Part shown: positions 1-10,440 of the stretch, piece by piece | Numbering within the stretch: position 1 is the stretch's first letter | Layout of the letters: each line of letters begins with the position of its first letter | From: Diospyros lotus | Taxonomy: Eukaryota > Streptophyta > Magnoliopsida > Ericales > Ebenaceae | NCBI RefSeq assembly: GCF_014633365.1 | Contig: NC_068344.1 | Coordinates: 33,106,670-33,170,669, forward strand | DNA: 64,000 nucleotides | Direction: 5' to 3' | The notes under the pieces: generated by a model | Told to the model about the DNA's origin: nothing | Databases searched by the model: none | What the model saw: only the letters and a program-made list of their open reading frames with translations | Position numbers and translations under genes: made by a program

Positions 1-7
1 AGTTCTG

Positions 8-3000
8 ATGGATGGGGGAGCAACCCATAACTTTATCTCCTCCGAGTTGGTGCAACGCTTGAATTTACCGAGGACGGAAACGGCGGGATATGGGGTGATA
101 ATGGGAACTGGAATGGCGGTACAAGGTGCAGGAGTTTGCAAAGGGGTCAAATTGTCTTTGGATAACTTGCAAATAGTGGAAGAATTCCTTCCCCTTGAGT
201 TAGGAAGTTCGGATGTCATTCTTGGCATGAAATGGCTGGCTTCGTTGGGTAAGATGAGTGTGGATTGGAGGAATCTGACCATGAAGTTTTCAGTAGGGGG
301 GATGGCAGTGACTTTGCAGGGTGATCCTAGCTTAAGTAAAACATTAGTCTCCCTAAAAGCTATGATGAAGGCGTTGAAGGAGAGTGGGGAGGGAGTGTTG
401 TTGGAAATTGGAGAGGTGGCTGCGGAATGCAATGAGCTGCAAATGGGGTTGCCCGGAAGTTTGGAGGAATTATTGGTCGAGTTTGAAGGAGTTTTTTCCA
501 ACCCAGTGGGACTGCCACCCACTAGAAACAGAGATCATGCCATCAATCTCCTACCCGACACCCCCCCAGTTAGTGTTCGGCCTTACCGCTACCCGTATCT
601 TCAAAAGAATGAGATCGAAAAGATGGTACGAGAGATGTTGGCAGCTGGTATTATCAAACCTAGTGTTAGCCCTTTTTCTTGCCCGGTGTTGCTCGTTAAG
701 AAGAAGGATGGGGGATGGCGGTTTTGTGTAGACTACCGGGCTCTCAACAAGGTGACAATCCCCGACAAGTTTCCTATTCCAGTCATTGATAAATTGCTGG
801 ATGAACTACATGGCGCGAAGGTTTTTTCGAAATTGGATCTCAAATCTGGTTACCACCAGATTCGAGTCAAGGCTGGAGACGAACCAAAGACCGCCTTTCG
901 AACACATGAGGGCCATTATGAGTTCCTCGTCATGCCCTTCGGATTGACAAATGCCCCGGCCACCTTCCAATCCTTGATGAATGATGTCTTCAGGGAGTAT
1001 TTGCGTCGGTTTGTGTTGGTTTTTTTTTATGATATTTTAATCTATAGCCAAAATTTTGACCAACATTTGCAGCACTTACGTTGTGTGCTTTGTGCTGGCC
1101 GCAAATCAGTTGTTTGCCAACAAAAAGAAGTGCTCCTTTGGGCAGTTGGAGGTTGAATACCTGGGCCATATCATCTCCCAACAAGGCGTGTCGGCTGATC
1201 GTTGCAAGGTGCAAGCCATGATCGACTGGCCAGTGCCAAGTTCCTTGAAGGAGTTGCGGGGATTCCTAGGTCTTACGGGGTACTATAGGAGGTTCGTGAA
1301 GGATTATGGTAAGATGGCATGGCCCCTCACCGAGAAACTAAAGAAGAACAACTTTCGTTGGGATGGAGAGGCTGAACGAGCATTCCAGGAGCTCAAAACA
1401 GCCATGGTGTCGCTGCCAGTTCTTGCACTACCGGACTTCGATCAGCCCCTCATAATTGAATCCGATGCTTCAGGGCATGGAGTAGGGGCAGTGTTGATGC
1501 AGAATCATAGACCGATTGCATATTACAGCCATGCTCTTAAACCATCGGAGAGGAAAAAATCGGTTTACGAAAGGGAGTTGATGGCCATGGTGTTTGCAGT
1601 CCAGAAATGGAGACATTATCTTTGGGGAAGGAAGTTCATAGTAAGAACGGACCAAAAAAGCTTGAAGTTTTTGTTTGAGCAGCAAATGGTGAGCCCGGAT
1701 TATCAAAGGTGGATGCTGAAACTAATGGGCTTCCATTTTGAGATACACTACCGGCCGGGATTGGAGAACAAGGCTGCAGATAGCCTTTCGAGAATCAGCC
1801 ACCCAGCAGCTCTATTCGCTCTAACGGTGCCAAGGGTGGTGCAACTCGATCAGCTAGTCCAAGAAGTGGAGAAGGATGCTTATTTACAGGGAATCATACA
1901 GAAATTAAAGGCGGATCCAGCTTACAACTCAGATTTTCAGCTGGTAGGCGACCAACTCCTCTATAAGGGGCGGTTGTTCCTGCCTAAGAAGTCTTCCCTA
2001 ATTCCCTTGGTGCTCCAAGAGGGTCATGATAGCAGTGTAGGGGGTCATTCCGGGTTCCTAAAGACTTATAAGCGGATTGCAGCAAGTGTTTTTTGGGCGG
2101 GCATGAAGCGGGACATACGCCAATATGTGGAAAGGTGTGTCATTTGCCAGCAAAGTAAATATGAGTCCTTATCTCCAGGGGGTCTTTTGCAGCCTCTTCC
2201 GGTTCCTTGTCAGATTTGGGAGGATATAGCCATGGATTTTATTGACGGGTTACCGAAATCAGGTCATATGAATGCTATATTGGTGGTTGTAGATAGACTC
2301 AGCAAATACGGCCATTTTATTGGTCTCAAACACCCCTTTACAGCTGGAGCAATAGCTGGAATTTTCATAAAAGAGGTAGTACGGTTGCATGGTATGCCTA
2401 GGACTATTGTTTCGGATCGAGATAAGGTTTTTATGAGTCGTTTTTGGGAGGAGTTATTTCGACTTCAAGGCACTAAGCTTCAACGTAGTACGGCCTACCA
2501 CCCACAAACGGATGGGCAAACGGAAGTACTCAACCGGACCTTAGAGACTTATTTGCGCTGTTTTACATCAGCAAGGCCTTTAGGGTGGTATGTGTGGCTG
2601 CCATGGGCGGAATTATGGTACAACACCTCATACCACATTGCTTCACGGATTACTCCTTTCCAAGCTGTTTATGGGAGGGAGCCGCCAACCTTGATCCGAT
2701 TTGACAAAGGATCAACCCCGGTATCAACAGTGGAACAGCAGTTGTTGGAGAGAGATTTAGCATTGGATGAGCTCAAGAACCAGCTGGAACGAGCTCAGGT
2801 GATTATGAAGAAGGGGGCTGACCGGAGGAGAAGGGATGTGCAATTTGCAGTTGGTGATTTTGTCTACTTGAAATTACGTCCGTATAGAAGGAAGTCCCTA
2901 GCTGGCAGACCTAATGAGAAGCTGGCTCCGAGATACTATGGGCCATTTGAAATTGAGCAGAAAGTGGGGTCAATGGCTTATAGACTCAAACTCCCAGTCA

Positions 3001-3353
3001 ACTGCCGGGTTCACCCGGTTTTCCATGTGTCTCAGTTGAAAAAAGCTAAGGGCAGGCCCGGTGCAATGGAGCAGATTCCCCTAGAGCTGCAGGCTGACTT
3101 AGAAATGAAGGTTGAACCAGAAGCAGTGTTGGGAGTGCGGCCTGGGAAGGGTTCTAACTTAAGCGGGCTGGATATCCTGATCCAGTGGAAGGGCTTACCA
3201 CCGTTAGAGGCAACTTGGGAGCCCTACAACATGATTCAGCAACAATTTCCAGCTTTTCACCTTGAGGACAAGGTGAAAGTCCGAGAGGGGAGTATTGATA
3301 GGCCGTCGGTGCAACAAACCTATCATAGGCGTAACAAGCAACTGAAGGCTTGA
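8..3353 (+). pseudogene. Gypsy pol polyprotein, frameshifted (PR-RT-RNaseH-IN-chromodomain)
   Basis: The first segment (8 to about 1085) starts with a protease motif DGGATHNF, where the family usually has DSG, and runs through the RT palm ([18 protein letters not shown]). At the RT active site the first of the two catalytic Asp codons reads Tyr ([10 protein letters not shown]). Around 1075-1090 the homology moves to another frame, and the old frame stops at 1156. The second segment (about 1060-3353) has the rest of RT, RNase H (DASGHGVGAVL), an integrase HHCC finger (CVICQQSK), the D-D-E core (AMDFIDG, SDRDKVF, QTEVLNRTLE) and a chromodomain (LIQWKGLPPLEATWEPY). In a live element it would copy and integrate the retrotransposon; this copy cannot. 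Confidence 0.9.
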
Positions 3354-3383
3354 GGCTGGAATTAAGGGGACCGCACATGCAGG

Positions 3384-3744
3384 TGTAACAACCAGCATGT
3401 GCGCATGGGGAAGGAGGGGTAAAGTTGTAATCCACACTGCTGAAGGAATAATCAGCAGTGTGAATGGGGAATTCTGTTAGGAAAGCGTGGGAAGGTGGTA
3501 TAAGTAGGATAGGAGATGGAGAATTGGACAGCGAGCTTTTGGTAGAGAATTGGGAGAGTTAGGGCCTCTCGAATGCCCTGTTTCATTCTTGTTTTTCTGT
3601 TGAAAGGGATTGGAATATATTGATATTGGATTGTATTGGAATTCTATTGGAATCCTATCAGAAGTGCCTATCTATCTCCACTTGTTTAGTTCAATCATGA
3701 TGAATTGGATTCTTGGTTATACTTATAGCTGCTTAATTATTACA
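3384..3744 (+). repeat. Putative 3' LTR of the gypsy chromovirus
   Basis: The segment begins TGTAACAACC and ends in TTATTACA, giving TGTAA/TTACA inverted ends. A purine-rich AATTAAGGGGA lies about 15 bp upstream, and a TATA-like GGTATAAGTAGG lies near 3497. It follows the end of the chromodomain frame and abuts copia coding sequence at 3745. The partner LTR is off-window, so the borders are inferred from the terminal bases only. Confidence 0.5.
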
Positions 3745-5720
3745 CAATATGTTAATTAGATTACCTACTGCAATTTTGAGTTCAAGAAGTAATCGCTTTA
3801 ACCATATTCCTTCACATATTCCATGAGCCATTGCTCAGAATTCAGCTTCAACGCTACTCCAGGCCACAACTATTTGCTTTTTGTTGCGCCAGGTTTCTCC
3901 CATATATAAGTACAATATCCAGAAGTTGACTTGCAGTCATAATAAAACCAACATAGTTTGCATCAGTGAATACCTCAATATTCCTCTTCTTAGTCTTTTT
4001 AAAGTACAAACCTTCCCCAAGGGTTTTCTTTAGATATCTCAAAATGTGATACAATCGATTCATATGCTTTTCGATGGGATTTCATAAATTGCCTGGCTAT
4101 GCTTACTACAAAACAAATATCAAGTCTTGTGTGTGATAGGCAGAAATTTTTTCCATCAAGTCTCTAATATCTTCCTTTGTCAGCAAGAGCACTTTTTCCT
4201 TCTCCTCTATCATTAGTGACAATCTCCATTGGAGTATCTAAAGGGTTACATTCAAGCATTTCAATTTCTTTAAGTAGATCAAGAACATATTGGCGCTGAG
4301 AAACCACAATACCTATCTTGGATCTTACAATTTCCATCCCAAGAAAATATTTCAGATTTCCCAAGTCTCTAATTTCTAATTCATGTGCAAGAAACCTCTT
4401 GGGTTTTCCAATCTCCTCTTCATGATCTCCTATTAAGATTATATCATCCACATACACAATAATAATGGATATTCTTCCACTAGGAAAATTGTTTATAAAC
4501 AAAATATGATTAGATTGACATCATGAATAACCAAACTTCTTTACAGACTTAGTAAATCTGTCAAACTATGCTATAGGAGATGGTTTGAGACCACAAAAAC
4601 ATTTCAACTTATAGACTTTGTTTGGGTTTGTCCTATTCTCAAGACCTGCAGGTATCTCCATGTACACCTCTTCTAGTTCTCCATTGAGAAAAACATTCTT
4701 GATATCTAGTTGATATAATTTCTAGCCATGATTCATTACAAGAGATAAAAGTACTCGAATTGTGTTTAATTTGGCAACAAGAACAAAGGTCTCTTGATAG
4801 TCAATACCATAAGCCTATATGAAACCTTAAGCAACTAACCAGGCCTCGAACCTTTCAACACTTCCATCTTCTTTGTGGTAAAAATCCATTTATATCCAAC
4901 TAGATTCTTTCCAAGAGGCAAATTGACCACATCCCAACTTCCATTATTTTCAAGTGCTCTAATCTCTTCATTTATAGCTTGCTTCCATTCAGGTATTTGG
5001 AGAGCTTGTATATTGTTGGGAACTTGAATGTCTATGAGATTAGTAGTAAAAGCACCGTATTCCGAGGACAACCTCTTATAAGTTAGGAAGTTATAGATGG
5101 GATACTTCGTGCAAGACCTTACACCTTTTCTTTGGGCAATTGGTAGATCAAGATCATCTAAATTCACCTCTTCAGAATTAGAAACAATATTACCTTATTG
5201 TGTCTCTTTTGGATTTGAATTCGATTTAGCTTTATGGTTAGTAGTGAGTTGCACTTGTTCTTCTACATGCCCTTGATCTTTCTTCCTTCTAGAGTAGACA
5301 ATTAATTCTTTGTCATTGACAATTGAAGGAACACTAAGGGGCTATACCTTTGGTTGATTTTCTGTGACAATGACAATAGAAAGAAGGACCCTAGGAGTGG
5401 GTTCAAAATCCAAAAACTGAACTTTTGAGTTCTCACTCTCCCCCTGAATGTGGGTTTCAGAATAATATGGCTGTTTTTTTACGAAAATAGCATCCATAGA
5501 ATGATAAAATCTCTTTGTGAGAGGAGAATAACACTTATATCCATTCTAATTTGGAGTATAACCTAGGAAGATATATTTGATGGCTCTAGGGTCAAATTTA
5601 TATCGATTTTGATGAGGAATATGGACAAAAGAAGTACAACCAAACACTATAAAAGGTATAGATGAGTCAATGAGAAATGATGAGATTCTTGGTAATTTTG
5701 ATGTGGATAAGAATTGCAAA

Positions 5721-7197
5721 TGATGTGCTAAAATTTCCTACATATTTTCTATATCATTCTTGCTTAATTTTATGTTTAATTCTTGTCCTTTTATATGTTT
5801 TCTATATTAATTTTAGGTAATTTATCATGTTGATAGGATTTGAAGAAAAAGAGAGAAAGAAAAACAAAAATTATGGATTTCCGCTACTCAAAGGTCCGAT
5901 TAAAAATAAAAACTGGACCAATTGAAATTTCAAAAAATTCTGAAAAAATATATGTGAAAGCTCTATATGCCTACTTTTCAACGCTTTAAACGATGCATAA
6001 ATCCGAATTTTCTACAGAAAGTTACGGCTGTTGGAATGACAGAAGGTCAAAGCTATTAAAAAACCAGAATTACCTACGAATTTTTCATTCCATTTTTCCC
6101 AAGTTGGGTTGAGTTGTAGATGAATTAAGGGGCTTTTTAAGGGTTATTTGAGCTGCCTATTTCATGAAGAATTAGGCCAAAATTGACCAAAGAAGCCTAG
6201 CCCAAAAGTCTAATCAAATTAATCCCATATATTACAAAAATTCTTAAATTGTAATTCTTGATATTTTGATGGATTATTTTTGTACTTTTCCTTGAGTGTG
6301 GGACTTAAAATTTTGACTGGGCATGGGTGGCATGAAACATAGAAAGGGAAAAATGGAGGAGGAAATTAGGGAGGTAGGGTATGGTTTAATCCATGTTTTA
6401 AGGAGGAAATTAAGGAAAAGAAAAAAGTGATGAGTATAAAAAGAGAATGAAGGCTGAAAAATTGGGGAAGTTAGAGGTGAGAGAGCTTGAAGGATTAGAG
6501 AATTGGAGCATTCTTAGTGGAGGATTTCTTGTATTTTCTTCAAAGATTAGTGACAACATTTTTGGATAAGGAAATTCTACACATCAAAAGAATTTCTTTT
6601 CTCTTCTTCCATTTCCTTTAAATTCTATATTTATGTTCTTTTATTTTGTTATGAATTTTATCATTTGTAATATGAACTAAACTCTATAACTCGGGTGTTT
6701 TGATGTAATATGATAATTTGATTTTTATGGATTGATTTTCTTTATTCATGCAAGTGTTTATTATTATGCTTAATACTATCAAATACTTGGTCAATATTTA
6801 ATTGATATGTTGATATAGATTTAGCCCGGAAGGAAAAATCTATAACTTGATCTAGATAATAAACACCTCAAGAATATAATTGAAACAAAAGTAAAATTTT
6901 GACATGTGTGATTAATTATCTTTGCATGAATAATTAAGTTTGGATCATCAACCATTTAAATTAAATTAGATTATTTAGATGAAATTGAAATACCCTAGTG
7001 CTCTCCAAAACTTGAACTTCTTCATATTTATTTTCTATGTTATTATTTCATTTTGTTTCCTTAAATTAATTAATTATTTAAATAACATTTGGGTTAATAT
7101 AATTTTGGTAATTATCACCTGATCCTTGTGGGAACAATGCTCTTACTCACTACTTTATCACCTGTGCAATCCGTACACTTGTAAAAAATCGCTATCA
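5721..7197 (+). mobile_element. Solo LTR (1477 bp) with GCAAA target-site duplication
   Basis: The segment begins TGATGTGC and ends GCTATCA. It is flanked on both sides by GCAAA (5716-5720 and 7198-7202). It carries a TATA box (TATAAAAA at 6435-6442), which supports plus orientation. Copia integrase coding sequence stops exactly at one edge and resumes at the other. No internal element sequence remains, so it is a solo LTR left by LTR-LTR recombination. The length and the end sequence suggest a Ty3/gypsy origin, but the family is not proven. Confidence 0.88.
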
Positions 7198-7965
7198 GCA
7201 AACATGCTTTGACAATTGACAAGCTTCACAATGAATATCAACTATTTTTTTATTAAATAAGGATGAAAAGAGTTCTTTGACATACAAAAGACTAGGATGA
7301 CCTAAACGATAGTGTCATAACATAATTTCACTATTTTTACTAGACCTAAGAACTGAAAAAGAACATTTCCCTTCAACTGTCTTCTGATCATTTTGAACAT
7401 ATAAAGTCTTGAATGCAACTCAGCACTACCAATCATCTATTCCAAATTCAAATCCTAAAAAACACGAGTTCGGAAAATTTTAGTAGCACAGTTTTTTATC
7501 CAAGCAAGTTGACTAATACAATCCAACTTTGGAACCAATAAAACCGATTCAAGTGTGAGGTTCTCGGAAAGGATCACAAAACTCATGTCGGACACTTTTG
7601 ATATGGAACCATCACTAATACATAGTGTAATTTTTAGAGTCGTAGTGATTGATGCCTGTTGAGCTTGGGAGATCAATTGCTAAAGAATTTCCAGTTATTC
7701 TTTGTTGAATTGACCATTTTGAACTGCAATGGAACTCTCTTCTATTATAGTATGGTGTCCCCGACTTTCTTTCTTCTTGGTTTCCAATCAACAAGTTTGC
7801 CATGGATATTCTAGCAAATATCTTAGGTGTGACTTGCTTTTTTGCAATGACCACACCAGGGTCTTCCTTTCTTGGTGCAATGATCATCCGTTCCCCAAGA
7901 AAGCATGGCAGAAACTTCTGTAGTTGGTGGTTGAATTGCAATGCCCATCATAACCTTCTTTCGAC

Positions 7966-8215
7966 TTTCTTCGTGTTGCACTTTTGAGGCTACTTCACGC
8001 AGATTTGGTAGAGGTTTGATGGCCAATATCCTCCCCCGAACTTCATCTAGATTATTGTTGAGACCCAACAAAAACTTGTAAATTCATTCATTTCTTCGTG
8101 TTGCACTTTTGAGGCTACTTCACGCAGATTTGGTAGAGGTATGATGGCCAATATCCGCCCCCGGACTTCATCTAGATTATTGTTGAGACCCAACAAAAAC
8201 TTGTAAATTCATTTC
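7966..8215 (-). repeat. 125-bp tandem duplication inside copia gag
   Basis: Two consecutive copies, 7966-8090 and 8091-8215, differ at only a few positions. They cover the gag segment encoding the GLNNNLDEVRG region. The unit is not a multiple of three, so the duplication shifts the gag frame. Confidence 0.9.
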
Positions 8216-8845
8216 TTCTCAACAATCTTCTTAAACTTTCCAGCATCAGTTTGACATTCCCATGTTGTCTCATACATATTAAGCTATTGCCAATATCTTG
8301 TCAACCGAGTAAAATATTGGGTGACAGTAAGATCCCCTTAACGGAAATCATGGAGAATTCTTTCAATTTCGAAGGCTTCTGCTGCATCTTCTGTGTCAGA
8401 ATATGTCTCCTTGGCTGCAGTTCAAATTTCTTGTGTCATCCTGTAGAGTATAAAGTTTTCACCAACTTCATTCATCATGGAGTTGATAAGCCATGACATG
8501 ACCATATTGTTCTTTGTCTTCCACATCTAGTACATTGGGTCATCTGTCTTTGGTTTAGGGGCTACACTTGTGAGATAATCATCCTTACCTTTGCCGCAAA
8601 TGAACATCATGACTGAATGAGATCACTGAAGATAGTTGTTTCCATTCAGTTTATGTCTGGTAATTAGAAGAGCAGAGGAATCGAATCCTCTAGTAGGGGT
8701 CAAAATTGAGGGAATTTGAGAGGAAGAAGACACTTCAATGGTGGATGCCATTTCAGATGAAAAACTTGAAGGAAGTATGACAGAATTTTGGTGCAACAAT
8801 CGGAATCAGTCATGGATATGGGATGACCAAATTGGAATTAGGACT

Positions 8846-8857
8846 GCTCTGATACCA
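8846..8857 (-). other. Primer-binding site for initiator tRNA-Met
   Basis: On the minus strand the sequence is TGGTATCAGAGC, complementary to the 3' end of plant initiator tRNA-Met. It directly follows the CA end of the copia LTR, fixing both the LTR edge and the element's orientation. Confidence 0.9.
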
Positions 8858-9121
8858 TGAAGTTTTGCACAGAAAAACAACATACTCTCATTCAAATCTG
8901 ACAAGAAATATATGTGATACAGAGTAACCGTAACATAGGAGTTGGTTAAGAGTTGGAAACTGCCAGATAAGGCAGTAGGAAAAAGACAATCTCCTAGGGA
9001 CAAAAATGTAACAAACTGTACACTTAACAAAATATACAAAACTGCATTATTACATATTTTTCTACAGTTACTTCCCAAACTCTATGTAAGATGATCATTG
9101 ACAAGACCTCAAGGTTCAACA
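8858..9121 (-). repeat. 5' LTR of the copia element
   Basis: On the minus strand it runs from TGTTGAACC to CAAAACTTCA, 264 bp, immediately before the tRNA-Met primer-binding site. The inner edge is secure. The outer edge (9121) is chosen from the TG start typical of copia LTRs. The partner LTR is outside the window. Confidence 0.7.
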
Positions 9122-10440
9122 ATTTGATTTTTTACACCTACAAATGTGAGGTGGGCATGCACTTAATGCATTTGATGATTGCATTGACTTCCACATCATA
9201 CAACTAGATTTATCATAGTGAAAGTCAATGAATTCAGATATTTCTGAACTCATTTGATCCCCTATTTACATGCTTTGAATTTCAAGTATTTTAAGTCCAT
9301 CTGTATGAAGAAAATAATGAGAATATAGGTGTTTTTTCCCTGAAGAGATGCACACTGCCTGTAAATTTATGTAGATTTTATGCTATTGCAGTAGTTGTTA
9401 AATAATTTCCAATGTTCATTAATTATACAAAGTTAAAAATGAGTTAACTATGAGACTTGAACCTTGCTTGTTGGTAATGACTTATAAAACTCTGGAGATC
9501 CCTCTCAAGCTTTCATTTCTCATCAATTTCAACTGGAAATAAGGGGCATGGAAGCTACCATTTATAGAATGCAAGCAATATAGCTTGCTTAATCTTTGAC
9601 AAAAAAGCTCCCAATTAGGTCAGGAACCCCAATCAGAAACAATAAAGCTACTACAATATTTTAAACTCCTTTATCATTTTAAGAAATAAATGAGAGGCTA
9701 ACACGTAACCTGTTTCCATTGTCAAACACTATTCCAAGCTCACATGCACAAATGCATGTGTGCGAGCAGCACGAGAGAGAGAGAATCAGTCAGTGAAATT
9801 AAACCTACCATAGTTATTGTGTTATGAGATGGTTAAATACATAACCCTGAGACAAAAAGGAAATAAGCTTCTCAAGCAAAAATATAATTATGTAAGAGGA
9901 AACATGCTTCAATTATTGAAATCCAAACGGATTCTTATTCTAAGCTTAATTAATCTATATCATCTGCAATATGACAGGTAATTATAAAGGAAGCCTCAAA
10001 GCTCAAAAGGAAAAGGCAACAAGGAAACAGATATTTGTCAACAAACTTGCGTGGCATTATCCAACTCTAATGAGAATGTTTCTTCCAAATAAAAAGTCAG
10101 CGGGAACTGGTCATCCCACCATACAGTCATGAGGTTATTGTAGAAGTCAGATTATGTTATATTGTTTATGGATCAATTTTCAGATGACCAAATCATGTAT
10201 CATATTAGAACCTTGGGCATGAGGATGATAAAAGCAATACAGGTACCACATTACTTTGCACCAGCCTTACACTAGTTAATTGATATTTCAGGTGCAGCAC
10301 TAGAAGTAGCACATATGCCTCTCATCCCATAACACTTCCCTTCATGCCATTTGTCCATTTCAGGTTTAAGACAAACACACATCCACCCAAAAGATGAGTT
10401 CAAAAGCAGATGGAATTTCACAACTAAATAGGTGGATTAC
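9122..10440. other. Non-coding DNA between copia element and RIF1 exon 5
   Basis: No further RIF1 exon could be recognised on the minus strand, although the next conserved part of the protein should follow exon 5. A short GA microsatellite occurs near 9772. This is either the start of a very long intron that continues past the left end, or the point where the gene is lost. Confidence 0.5.

Larger units (their letters stand above)
1..3744 (+). mobile_element. Ty3/gypsy chromovirus, 3' part, 5' end off-window
   Basis: The window opens inside the protease of a Ty3/gypsy retrotransposon. Protease, reverse transcriptase, RNase H, integrase and a C-terminal chromodomain follow in that order, then a putative 3' LTR. 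The short LTR (about 360 bp) and the chromodomain fit the Reina/Tekay chromoviruses; the exact lineage is an inference. The downstream edge falls inside the RNase H region of a reverse-oriented copia element, so this copy inserted into that older element. Its 5' half and the matching target-site duplication lie outside the window. It is dead: the pol frame is shifted and the RT active site is altered. Confidence 0.9.
3745..8800 (-). pseudogene. Copia gag-pol, degenerate
   Basis: Recognisable blocks in minus-strand order are as follows. Gag (UBN2-type) lies at about 8500-8000 (GLNNNLDEVRGRIL). A zinc knuckle CGHCKKASHT...C follows near 7850, with two stops inside it. The protease C-terminal part (LTLESVLLVPKL) is near 7550. 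The GAG-pre-integrase finger HYRLGHPSLLYVKELF...CEACQLSKH is at about 7315-7200. The integrase tail (VFGCTSFVHIPHQNRYKFDP) is at about 5650-5560. RT start (about 5167-4835), RT with YVDDIIL (4502-4164) and RNase H (4063-3745, ending within the HGICEGIWLKRLL region) follow. About 170 residues of integrase core are missing. The remaining frames are broken by stops and a 125-bp gag duplication. No functional product is expected. Confidence 0.88.
3745..9121 (-). mobile_element. Ty1/copia element, minus strand, interrupted and 3'-truncated
   Basis: Read on the minus strand from 9121 down: an LTR (9121-8858), a primer-binding site for initiator tRNA-Met, gag with a zinc knuckle, protease, GAG-pre-integrase finger, the integrase tail, RT and RNase H. 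The sequence stops mid-RNase H at 3745, where a gypsy element inserted. A solo LTR (5721-7197) splits the integrase. The catalytic core of the integrase is absent on both sides of that solo LTR, so it was lost by a separate deletion. Many stops and frameshifts mark an old, dead copy. Confidence 0.9.

Noticed and set aside
7802..7987. Plus-strand frames over copia gag
   Set aside because: Antisense to the zinc-knuckle region of the copia element; no independent support.
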